Assembly: GCA_001970855.1 (NCBI GenBank)
Contig: LSSN01000480.1
Location: forward strand, 3,869-16,540
DNA length: 12,672 bases
Source of the DNA: Smittium culicis
Lineage: Eukaryota; Kickxellomycota; Harpellomycetes; Harpellales; Legeriomycetaceae
Reading direction: 5' to 3'
Part shown: piece by piece, positions 1 through 9,500 of the stretch
Layout of the letters: each line of letters opens with the position of its first letter
Numbering within the stretch: the first letter of the stretch is position 1
Position numbers and translations under genes: made by a program
The notes under the pieces: generated by a model
What the model was told of the DNA's origin: nothing
Database searches by the model: none
The model's input: only the letters and a program-made list of their open reading frames with translations

Positions 1-307
1 GATGCAAGTTCCTTATATTAAAAAAGATATTTGCCTCAAGTTGACAACTAGGTCCGTTGAAATACTAAATAGAAAATAGTATTTACACGACCAAAACAAA
101 TTATTATGTGCCTGTTCACTAGTTTGTATTATAAACTTTTATCAAGTAGGTTTAATATCAAGCACATATATTAATAAAAATTTCAAAAAAGATAAAATTG
201 CCTATACGTTTGAATAGCGCAAATAAATGAAATTGTTATATTTTGAAAATAAAAGATACATAGAAGGCAAAAATTACAGCGAAAAAAAAATAAAATAAAT
301 CAATCAA
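1..307. other. 3' flank of the SMYD-like gene, A/T-rich, no gene seen
   Basis: All frames are broken by frequent stops and no RNA gene signature is visible. The stretch should contain the 3' untranslated region of the SMYD-like gene, which is transcribed leftwards. A clear AATAAA is not visible on the minus strand here. Weak A/T-rich substitutes are present: TTTAAT on the plus strand near 151-156 and TATATT near 238-243. Several AATAAA hexamers occur on the plus strand (near 174 and 285-298), so a convergent gene ending to the left is possible but not shown. A short (AATC)3 run lies right beside the stop codon at about 298-309. Confidence 0.5.
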
Positions 308-2215
308 TCAAGAATTCGTTGTAGGTGGAGGCTGGTTCACAAGGCCTTTTGGTTTCAAGTTGAACCCTTTTACAGACTTGGGTCTTGTAACTGTGGCCAT
401 TTTGGCTATTGGTTTAACGAATTTATCATTTTCGGGTTTATATGTGCTATTGTAAAGGTATGCTGGGTTGCTTGACTTACAAATTTCTAAAAGCGCCCTA
501 ACTTGGTTTGTGTAGATATGTGATGGCCCAAACGATACACTCAATTCATTAAGTGCCAATTTAAACGATTCAATTGCTAGTTTATAATACTTTTTAACGA
601 TTTCTTTTGATGAATTTGGAAGCTTTTCGTGTCGCTCGTTTGCAACCTGGACTAAGAGCTTCCCCAATGTTATTCGTAACTTTGACAAATCTGGCCAGTT
701 TCTCGGGAAAATTTTAGATTCATCTAAATTGAATACTACTGTTCTAATGTTAGACAATGCAAGAATTGGTTGGTTGGTCTTTTGATAACAATAAACAAGG
801 TTGATCATCGAGTTGATTATTGTATGACTAAAAGGCGATAGTATTGATGAAGACTTGTATTTAAAAATAATTTCCTCAAACCCATTAATCGCATTCTTAA
901 AAGACTTTTCTTTTAAATGAATCATAGAGTTTTCGTACAAGTTATTCGAAGCCTTAAAAATATCGTTTATAGGTACTGAGTCCTCGATTTTCTTGCAGAG
1001 ATTACATTTATAAATAAAATGAGGCTCATCATCATAATCGCCTTCTTCATCTGTATCCGAGTTCGTAAAGGAAGAGTAAGAACTTTTTTTAGTTGGCGCA
1101 AGGGTTTCAAATTTAATCATAATACCTTTATGGCACTCTTTGCACAATGCCCCGTCTAGTAAAGAGTCACAAGAAGTTTCAAATGGCTCTTTGCATCTTT
1201 TACAGTTACACCAAATGTTTTTTTTAAGAAGTAGCTCTCGACGCCTTAACTCTCTGCTTTGGTATAGACTTATATACGAAATTGTAATAAGTTCGCCTTC
1301 TTGTATTTCAGTAAGCGATCTAAATACTAATTGACCTTTATTGTTTCCATAAAATACAGCGTTTGGGTAACATGAATGTTTGAAGAATATAGAAGTTAGT
1401 GGAAATAACCCCGAAAATATAGTTCCCTCGGAGTCATTAGAACTAAAAAAGTCTATTGATGAGGCTTGGTATATGCAATATATTTCCTTAAGCTTGATAA
1501 AATCAAATGTAATATCCTTTGGAATTATCGAATTAATGTGACCAAGTTCAGATAGAGCTTGTTTCATCCAATATCCATCATAAGCTTCTAAGTTAGTCTT
1601 CATGAAATCTATATATCTGATTGGCGTTTGTTTTTCATGGCTAACTTCTAGATTTTCTTCTTTATCTTGGAGTTTAGCGTTTATTAAATATCGGATAATA
1701 AATCGAGCTCTTGTATGATTAAATCCACTAGGGAAGGAAGGTGAATTGATTTTCTGAACAATTTCGCATTCGATTTCATGAATTTTTAAATCTTCAAGGC
1801 GGCACCTATCACTACAATAAGATGTTATTTTGCATTCTACACATGAAAACTCATTAAGAGGAAGATTATTTTCTTTCTCAAAAGAATCTACATCCAAACT
1901 ATCCTGTTTCTCCATTCTAATTTTATTTTCTCCGGTTTTAGATTTTGAAGGTGCTACCAAGAAGCCACAGTTTTGGCAGAATTTGGTTAAGAAACTATGT
2001 TTGATCGTGTAGCAGCTTGCCTTTTCGACAAAAATATCTTCGCCTTGTTCTATTTTACGTTGAGCAACAGCATGCGTCTTTCGTTTTTTAGAGTATTTAA
2101 ACTGTATAGGGAACTTATCGTTGATAATAGAATCAGTGAACAAGCTATTCTTGTAAGTCTCAGTTATGGGAATGCTATTAGATACAGCGAGTACGTTACT
2201 GCTTACAGGTTCCAT
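308..2215 (-). CDS. SMYD-like MYND zinc finger/SET domain protein
   Basis: A 635-residue protein of the SMYD (split SET plus MYND) lysine methyltransferase family, whose members act in nucleus and cytoplasm. The start is the ATG at 2213-2215. The frame stays open upstream only to a TAG at 2261-2263, without another ATG. Order of parts: N-terminal SET half about 33-70; MYND finger with C80, C83, C125, C128, C134, C138, H146 and C150, interrupted by a 41-residue insert (84-124); SET core with HSCYPN at 280-285 and ITISY at 310-314, Y314 being the usual catalytic tyrosine; post-SET CNCKRC at 336-341; a further C358/C361-C404/C407 pair around an acidic loop (386-397); and a helical TPR-like C-terminal domain about 415-590. 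Oddities: the usual GxG of the first SET motif is absent (KKRKTH at 43-48), and the usual Asn of NHSC is Lys279. SAM binding is therefore doubtful. The family is secure from motif order; the substrate is unknown. No intron is needed. Confidence 0.9.
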   Translation of the reverse strand: MEPVSSNVLAVSNSIPITETYKNSLFTDSIINDKFPIQFKYSKKRKTHAVAQRKIEQGEDIFVEKASCYTIKHSFLTKFCQNCGFLVAPSKSKTGENKIRMEKQDSLDVDSFEKENNLPLNEFSCVECKITSYCSDRCRLEDLKIHEIECEIVQKINSPSFPSGFNHTRARFIIRYLINAKLQDKEENLEVSHEKQTPIRYIDFMKTNLEAYDGYWMKQALSELGHINSIIPKDITFDFIKLKEIYCIYQASSIDFFSSNDSEGTIFSGLFPLTSIFFKHSCYPNAVFYGNNKGQLVFRSLTEIQEGELITISYISLYQSRELRRRELLLKKNIWCNCKRCKEPFETSCDSLLDGALCKECHKGIMIKFETLAPTKKSSYSSFTNSDTDEEGDYDDEPHFIYKCNLCKKIEDSVPINDIFKASNNLYENSMIHLKEKSFKNAINGFEEIIFKYKSSSILSPFSHTIINSMINLVYCYQKTNQPILALSNIRTVVFNLDESKIFPRNWPDLSKLRITLGKLLVQVANERHEKLPNSSKEIVKKYYKLAIESFKLALNELSVSFGPSHIYTNQVRALLEICKSSNPAYLYNSTYKPENDKFVKPIAKMATVTRPKSVKGFNLKPKGLVNQPPPTTNS

Positions 2216-2234
2216 TTTTGCGTTTTTGTAAAGT

Positions 2235-2249
2235 AAAAAAAAAAAAAAA
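2235..2249. repeat. A15/T15 homopolymer just upstream of the SMYD-like start
   Basis: Fifteen A residues on the plus strand, so poly(T) on the coding strand, begin 20 bp before the SMYD-like ATG. Poly(dA:dT) tracts are known in fungal promoters as nucleosome-disfavouring elements; that role here is inference. The tract is not a splice acceptor, because no AG lies between it and the ATG. Confidence 0.7.
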
Positions 2250-2324
2250 GAATAATACAACTATAATGATAACTAATCGTTAAAAAAACAATAATTTTTT
2301 TATTTTATAATCAAAGTTTTTGAA

Positions 2325-2346
2325 TGTGGGATAAAATAAGTAAACT
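2325..2346 (-). promoter_or_regulatory. Putative upstream motif shared with the SEC7 promoter
   Basis: On the plus strand this reads TGTGGGATA, then a few A/T bases, then ATAAGTAAACT, ending 131 bp before the SMYD-like ATG. The SEC7 upstream region carries TGAGGGATAAGTAAACT at 11185-11201 in the same orientation relative to its gene. The 11-mer ATAAGTAAACT is identical in both. Two copies are thin evidence in A/T-rich DNA. A transcription-factor site is inference. Confidence 0.3.
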
Positions 2347-3388
2347 CAGTTGCGATTTTAATTGGCTGGGCATTTATCGCTACAATTCGGATCTTTGATT
2401 TAAAAGCAATTTCTAAAAATTTAAACGATTAAGCATTTATTGCACAATTCTACAAATCCATATACTTGCACATTTAACTTTTGTATTGCAATTTATTTAG
2501 CTCAGATGATTGAATATGATAATTTAAGCCCTTTTCTCTCTCCATAATGCTTTTAAGAATTTAGAAACCTTTCATATATTGAAATGATTTTCCATTCTCA
2601 ACAGATTATTTTACAAATATACAACCAAAATCAAAAGTATATATTTAACCAATATTTCCATTATCTAAAAAAATATTAAAGAGCACTCTCTTCCACCTTG
2701 AAATAAAATCCCAATTGCGCATATAAATTTTATTTATTTTTTCATTTATACTATTAAAATAAATCAGCTAGCGATTCAAATACACTATCATTATACATAT
2801 AAAGTTTAAGAGCCCTACCGGCCTTTGTTTTACTTTTATGAATACACTGAATTTATCAGTCAAGTCTAATCATATCTTTTCCTAGTAATAGACTATATTC
2901 CGTAAATTTTTCTAAAAAAAGTGTAGACATAGTATAAATATCTATTTATCGTGGAAATTTTTAGAGAAAGAATATTAAATTATCTGATACTATGATAAAG
3001 TTTATAGTTTTCAAACCTTTTAAAAAGTGTATCATGCAAAAAAAAAAAAAATTATGTCAGTGGTGTTTATATATTCGGTAAGCTTTAAAATTCCAGTTTT
3101 AATACTTGTTGAGTTACCTAGTTTAAATAATATATATATAGTATCTAACAGAATCTGCTTTAATGTAGTTACTGCTGCAATTTTTCTTCATATTTACTCA
3201 TTTAATAATTATTTACTAAAATTAATATAATACTTATAAATTGTGTAAATATTAACATATTAAATTTCATCAGTTAAATACACGGTTAAAAAAATCTCGT
3301 TTCGATATCGCTAGATTATAATCAAATTTTCACACGATTAATTTTGATTAGCTTATAAATGAATAAATATAATATAATTTCTAAATAT

Positions 3389-3410
3389 ATGTTTATATAA
3401 ATGTTTATAT
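3389..3410. repeat. Short tandem direct repeat of ATGTTTATAT
   Basis: Two exact copies of ATGTTTATAT (3389-3398 and 3401-3410) are separated by AA, with a third partial copy, ATGTTTAT, at 3424-3431. It lies in the SEC7 3' flank. It probably reflects slippage in A/T-rich DNA; no function is implied. Confidence 0.45.
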
Positions 3411-3541
3411 TTTTGAAAAAATCATGTTTATTGTATAATATAAAAAAATTTAATTTTGACCTCGATATTTGTCAGTATTTTAATTCATGAATGATTAATA
3501 AATTGATGAAAAATTCAAAGACAAACTAAATAATGAAAAAT

Positions 3542-3547
3542 TTTATT
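3542..3547 (-). terminator. Candidate polyadenylation signal AATAAA of SEC7
   Basis: An exact AATAAA on the minus strand starts about 40 nt beyond the SEC7 TAA stop (3588-3590), inside a U/A-rich transcript stretch. Position and sequence fit a eukaryotic 3'-end signal. The hexamer is common by chance in DNA this rich in A+T, so confidence is moderate. Confidence 0.4.
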
Positions 3548-3587
3548 TTAATAGCATTAATTAAAAAAAACATAAATAGAGGAAATA

Positions 3588-6500
3588 TTAAATGAATGCT
3601 GTTGGAGTATCTGAAATTCCATAAAATTCAGAGGTGCAGGTAAGTAGAAATTGAACATGTGATAAAACAATATCATCACCGGAATTGGACGCAGTTGATA
3701 GAGATTTGATTAACTCTGTGTATATTTTACCAATAAAAGTTTTAAACCTAGGATCTTTTTTCTTGCTCAGCTTCCCTAAAAACATTGTCATTACCAAAAT
3801 ACAGTTCCTCCATGAAAGCCTATGCGAGTCGCTTATGGCTGTCAAAAAGTTACTATCATTGTCACCATCGTTTCTCTCGTCGTTTGAAGCACTTCTAAGG
3901 CTCAATTTATCGCCTTCATGTGATGAAATTTTGTTATTTTTTTGTGCATTATAGCTAGATAAAACATCAAAATTTCTAAAGCTTTGTTGAGGTGTTTGGT
4001 GAATTAGTAGGCTATTTGCAATTGACGAGTCAGTAGCACTATTTTTTGTAGTGGCATCATTTGAGTTATCGGGAATATCACTTGTAGAATCAACAATAGA
4101 AGGATCGGAGTCTTTTTCCCCGTGAATCTTATTTTGATCTATATCAGAAGGTACAATTGGCGTATCTTCAGAATTGAGGTTAACTACGATGTTATCCTGC
4201 TCGGTACTACTATTCTTGTGATCAGTATTTTTTTTGGTTTCATCTATACTAGCTTGGCCTTGGGAATCAGTTGGCTTATCATCATTTATAATAGGGGCAG
4301 AGTTTAATTTTAGGTCTTTAAGTTTGGATTCTATTGAATTTTTGTTTTTGTTTTCTGTTGCCGGTTTTAAAGAGAAAAATTGAGATTCTTGGAAACTGCT
4401 ACGAGGCCATGGTATAGTTGTATGGAAGTTTAGAATTTCGCCACTTTTTGAATAGTAAACATTAGAAAAATTGTATGAAATTAAAACAATTCTGAATATT
4501 TCGATCAATCTATTTTCGATGTCATTAATGTATTCTAATTTATGAATGCTGTTATCGGGTGATTTTTTAACGCCATTTAAGCTCTTTTCATTGGATAAAG
4601 GAGAGCTAGTGGAAGCGTTACTTTTGCAAGAGGATTCAATAAAAAATAGCTTTTGTAAAATAAGGATTAAAATGAGAGATGCATAAGTTTCCTGCTTTAA
4701 GAGTGAAGGTAGCTGTGGCATAATACCTCTGTCAACAAGTCTTCTTCTTACAGCTAGATTGGAGTTAAACTTGTTTGCAAATCTTCTCGACTCATTTAAC
4801 GAATCGCAAAGGCTCAATAAACTAGATACACTAAAGTAATTTATAGTGTTTAGCGATGGGTAATTTTCGGATACATATAGTCCATAAAGAATGTTATCAG
4901 ACTCATCTAATGCATTTTCAATTCTAGAAGCTGAATCAGTCTGCAAATCGATAACGCTTAAGTTGTCAAATGAATAATTTTCAGGGTTTGACAATTTGTT
5001 TGAAAGCTGGCTTGTAATAAATAAATCTCCAATTGAGTTAATTAATTGGAGATGTAAGATACACATTGAAGTAATACTGAAATACCATTCTTGCAAATAT
5101 GAATCAAGTTTACGTTCAATGATATCGTTAGCGTTTGCTGGAAGAACTTTAGAACCAAGATCAAATAACAAGTTTGACTGGGAGAATTTTAAAGTATCAG
5201 ATATTAAGTTAATGGCCATACTTTTGGTTGATTCAGGCAAAAATTTATAGCTCTTTTCAATAAAATCTTGTAAACTAGCTGCACCTATTCTGCTTAGTGT
5301 TTCATTGGGATGAATTGTACATTTTTTGAGGATATCAAGTAAAGTAGAAATGTAATTGCAAACAGGAATAGATTTTGTAAAAGAGAATACAAATAAATCA
5401 ATTATTAAACGAAGGGCTTTGATCAGTGTTGTTGAAATCCACATTTCGATCCCTTCGCTATTGTTAGGTCTAACAAAAATCGGATTATCTAAACTCAAAT
5501 CTTTGAATAGAGAAAAGGCAATTTGATTAAAGAAAAAGTTCATTAGATGCTCGTTATTCGCTGTTATACATTTTTTGAATATAGAAAATAGCTTTTCAAG
5601 CGCAAAGGATCTAACTTCCAGATCGGCCACGTGCAAAACAATTTGATTAAGAGACTCAAGGATTTTAGTTAAAACTTGGTTAGGAATCTTGTTATCAGAA
5701 TCTTCAGAAAAGTTGACGAGACATAAACTGCTCTCCATAATTTCAATGGAGGACAATGAAAAATATGGACGGTTGGAGTGCAAAGAGAATTCTAAAAGGC
5801 AATCAATTAGCTCACAAAATTGTTCATAACCAATAGATTCGCTAGTTTGTGATTCCAAATCGAGATTGCTAAAAATCTTTGCTGCTGATAGTTTGGCTAA
5901 TTCGAAACCCAAGTCTGCAACGCTGTCACTTAGATCTAGCGCTGCTATTTGTGAAACCATCAATACTGAGCGCCACCCTGATTTAAGTTGAGCAAACCTA
6001 GCCTCAACAAGTTGTAACACACATCTGATTACCAAATCCTTAACAAACCCATCACCTGCACTAATCGTTTGACCATTGGCAACAACACACAAACTACACT
6101 GGTGTTCTAAAACAGTGACAAACGGCCTTAAAAATTGTTTTTGGAACTGGAAATGAGGTAATTCATCCAACTCCAAAAATCTTACACTCAATTGGCGCAA
6201 AGAGTCAAGAGCAAACGCAGCAACACGCGCGTCCGGATGCGATCCGGCACGATCAAAAAGATCTCCAAGAATTGTCCATATATGTGACCACTCAAACTTA
6301 ATTCTATCCATATTATAATACGCAATTTCAACAATCCTAGTAAGCATATATAGCCTTGGAGCTGAATCTGACGATGGTATAGAGCCAGTATGTCTAAGTA
6401 AAGCGTGATCAATTGGAGAAAGAACAACGCTATCTGTTCTAGGTTTAACAGAGAGATGGTTTTTCAATGAATTTGTAGACGATTTTCTTCTTTGAACGAA

Positions 6501-9500
6501 GTTGTTAGGATCAGTACCTGTTTCGTGTGAAAGGTCTTTATTAGATGATTCCTGCTCATTATGGTTAGGATGTACAATTGGCAAATTAAACTCGTCATCA
6601 AAAGTGATAGTATTTGAGATAGGTGCGGTGGTAACATTTTTTAAGGTATCAGCTTGAGAGAGGGATTTACGTCTATGACTTTTGCTGAATGCATTATCTG
6701 AGTTATGAGATAAAGCATTATTATAAACACCAGTTCCTGAGTTAAATGTGATTTCGTCAATAGCAACAGTTGCTAATGCTTTGACAAAGTCAGATATACC
6801 CTTTCCAGATAGGAATATAGACCCAGAAAATATTTTGTCTGATGAAATAGCCAATATTTGGAAGTAAGAATCTAGCTTGGCTAACCTAGATCGTAAATTT
6901 TTTGATTTGGAACTCGATCTAGAGATATAAACATCATTTCTTTTTGGGTTAATAGAAGCTTTAGGCGAAGGTCGCTCAGTGTTAGCATTAGAGTTAATTG
7001 ACTTAGTTTCAGAGTCATTTATAAATTTATCAGATTTATTATTTTCAGAGTTATGTAGCAAGTTAGATGTCATAGATAATGAAGGGGATGGTGACGGATC
7101 CGAAAGTAATTGAAGTCTATCTAATAAAGAAATACACTGTAAAACAGTAACCCAATCTTCCTCAAACCCATCGCCAATGTCATTCGCCAGTAAGGGTATT
7201 TCAAGCAATGCACGAGTAGCTTCAATTTGCTTATATCCTAGTTCACTCAAACTACCCGAAATTGTAAACTTAGAAAGGCTTGTAACAAAAGCTGCTCTTT
7301 CAAGTTGTAGCTTGAATCGACAAGACAAAGCAATACCAGCCTGAAGACCAATTAGACATGCAACTATTGCCCGAGGATCTCTTGATGTTTGTAAAGGAGA
7401 AGATAGGGCAGCCAAAACAGGAGCCCAGATTGCTGCAAACATTGTCGATATATGCTCGGAGCGGGTTGCCCTAGTATATTGAGCTTGTTCTAAAAGCCAC
7501 ATATTCTTACTAGTACTCTTGCTACCTCTGCGCCTAGACATTTCACGAATCTTTTGTTCACTCTTCGAAGACATTTTAACTGAGTGTTCGTGGATTGATT
7601 GAATTAGTTTTCCATTTTGGTCAGCTTTTCTAAATTGGCCGAAAAATTTATTTTTTCCGTTATCCCCTTTAGAAGAGTTAAGGACGTCAATTGTGTAAGT
7701 GTCAAGCGGGTCGTCTTTAAGCTTAATTTCGTTGTTAGCAATATCATCGAAGATTCCCTCCAGGATTTCGCGCTTTATGTCTTGGCCATTATTAATTCCG
7801 CGGTTATTGTTAACAAAATCTTCTTTGGTCATTTTGTTACGAACTTGTAAGCTATGTTGATCAGTGTTAAGCATAATTGTGCTGTATGCCAAAGTATAGT
7901 AAACATCAGCATTTGAGTATTCAATATTTTTTTTGTTGTCGATAATATATCGCTCAGCAAATTTAAGCATAAATCTATCAATTTTTTGACTTTCGCCTGG
8001 TAACCTGAAAGCTTGTAGAAAGTGTCTTAAAGCCTCAGTAAATGTCATTCCTACAAACCTTAATCCATCAACAAATCTGTGCATTACTTCAACATGATAT
8101 GCATCACCTTGACCCAGGTATTCTCCAATAGATACTTTATTCAGTAGACCTTTCTTAGAAGCTTGGTGAATAAAAGTAGATACTACTTCTGGATCATCAG
8201 AACTAATGAATCCATGAGAAATTAGAGATTCGATACCTTTATTAGCTTTAAAGTTAAATAGCTCAATATCTCTAGCATACTTTTCTTTTCGAAGACGATT
8301 TTCTTTTAGTTGCTTAAGATCTGTGTCATCTTGTGATTGGATCGTTGGTAGCCCGACCTGTCGAGAGCCTCCGGAGCTAGTTGATTTGGCCATTTTATCT
8401 TTAGGGCTGTTCTCTAAAGTAAACGTGCTAAGAGAAGAAATTGAGCTTGGTAATGGGCTATCTCGGCTATCAAATTCGGTTTCATTTAAAGTTTGTTCAG
8501 CAAATACCTGATTGTCAGGGTCTTTTCCACTCCATTCAACCATGCTTTGTAGCAAATATATTAGAGCATTTAATGAAAGTTGTCTTAAAGAGTATTCATC
8601 TTTTTGAGAGTTTTGCAGTGTGACTGGATTAAATTCCGTATTATGATCAAAAAAGTCATCAGAAAAGTTATGTAAGGACATTGCAGAGTTTTTTCTATCA
8701 TTTTCGCTGATTTTAGGCTGAGCAGAAGGACTTTTTTCAATTTGAGGAGCTTTGAAGTCCGGCATTGAGGAATATGAATCAGCATGTGACGCTTCAGGAT
8801 TATTTGTTGGAGCTGAGTCCTTTTTATTCATATGTGATGATCTGAATATGGAAGTAACTTTTTGGGCAACTGACCACATGTTGTCTTCTATTTGTTCTTG
8901 GTTTAGAGTCGAGAGGTTGCTCCATTCTTCCCACATACCGGGACCTCCGTTCGAAGGAGGAACATCAACTTTAATGCCGCTTGTTCTGCATAATTGTTCA
9001 ACAATTTTTTGAAAGATTTCGATTTGCGAATGTGAATCACAGTCGTAGTTTAAGTAGAGTTCAACGACTAGATTAGGTGTTTTAAAAGCCTTTCCTAGCA
9101 TTCTAATTATGAGAATTCTTTGGAAAACTGATCCGCTATGCTTCATAGCTAAGATCGGAAATATGATCTCTTTCATCAAAACTTCGATTTCTTGCTTTAA
9201 GTAGTTTCTAAAATATACAAGAACTTGTTCAAAAATTTCCAATGATAGGCCAAGTACTACAGGGTTAGTAGACACAAGGCTGCGGGATAATGATAAGCTT
9301 AGGTATTGTTTGATCACTACTATTAGCGGGATATAGTAATTGGTTTCTTTTAAACCAGAATCGCTGGATTTTGACTCGTCTATGCTTTTATTTGAATTTG
9401 GTGTTTTTTGTAAAGCATGAGACATTGCAGAATTTAAGTCTAAGGTATTTCCAGCATTTTTTGATAAGTTTATTCCAAAGTCTTCAACTTTGATTGGGGC

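Larger units (their letters stand above)
2216..3587. other. 1.37-kb A/T-rich intergenic spacer
   Basis: This separates two minus-strand genes. It should hold the promoter and 5' leader of the SMYD-like gene on its left side and the 3' untranslated region and terminator of SEC7 on its right side. Coding potential is negligible: the longest frame (3027-3230, plus) is low-complexity and matches no family I recognise. Simple-sequence tracts are A15 (2235-2249), A14 (3038-3051) and a TA run (about 3131-3140). An 8-bp inverted repeat, TAATCAAA at 3319-3326 and TTTGATTA at 3343-3350 with a 16-nt loop, lies in the SEC7 3' flank. I saw no tRNA boxes or snRNA signatures. Confidence 0.6.

Noticed and set aside
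1140..2236. Plus-strand frames of 60-79 codons over the SMYD-like gene
   Set aside because: They are antisense shadows of the MYND/SET coding sequence and look like no known protein.
2216..2260. A 15-residue N-terminal extension of the SMYD-like protein
   Set aside because: The frame begins with TTG, not ATG, and encodes poly-Phe from the poly(T) tract. The first ATG is at 2215.
3027..3230. A 67-residue plus-strand frame in the spacer
   Set aside because: It is an A/T-rich hydrophobic sequence with no family resemblance, begins beside an A14 tract and has no supporting context.
3685..9012. Several plus-strand frames of 60-89 codons, and minus-strand frames at 6188-6427 and 8585-8785
   Set aside because: All lie inside the SEC7 coding exon in other frames, and the long domain-rich Sec7 frame explains the DNA.
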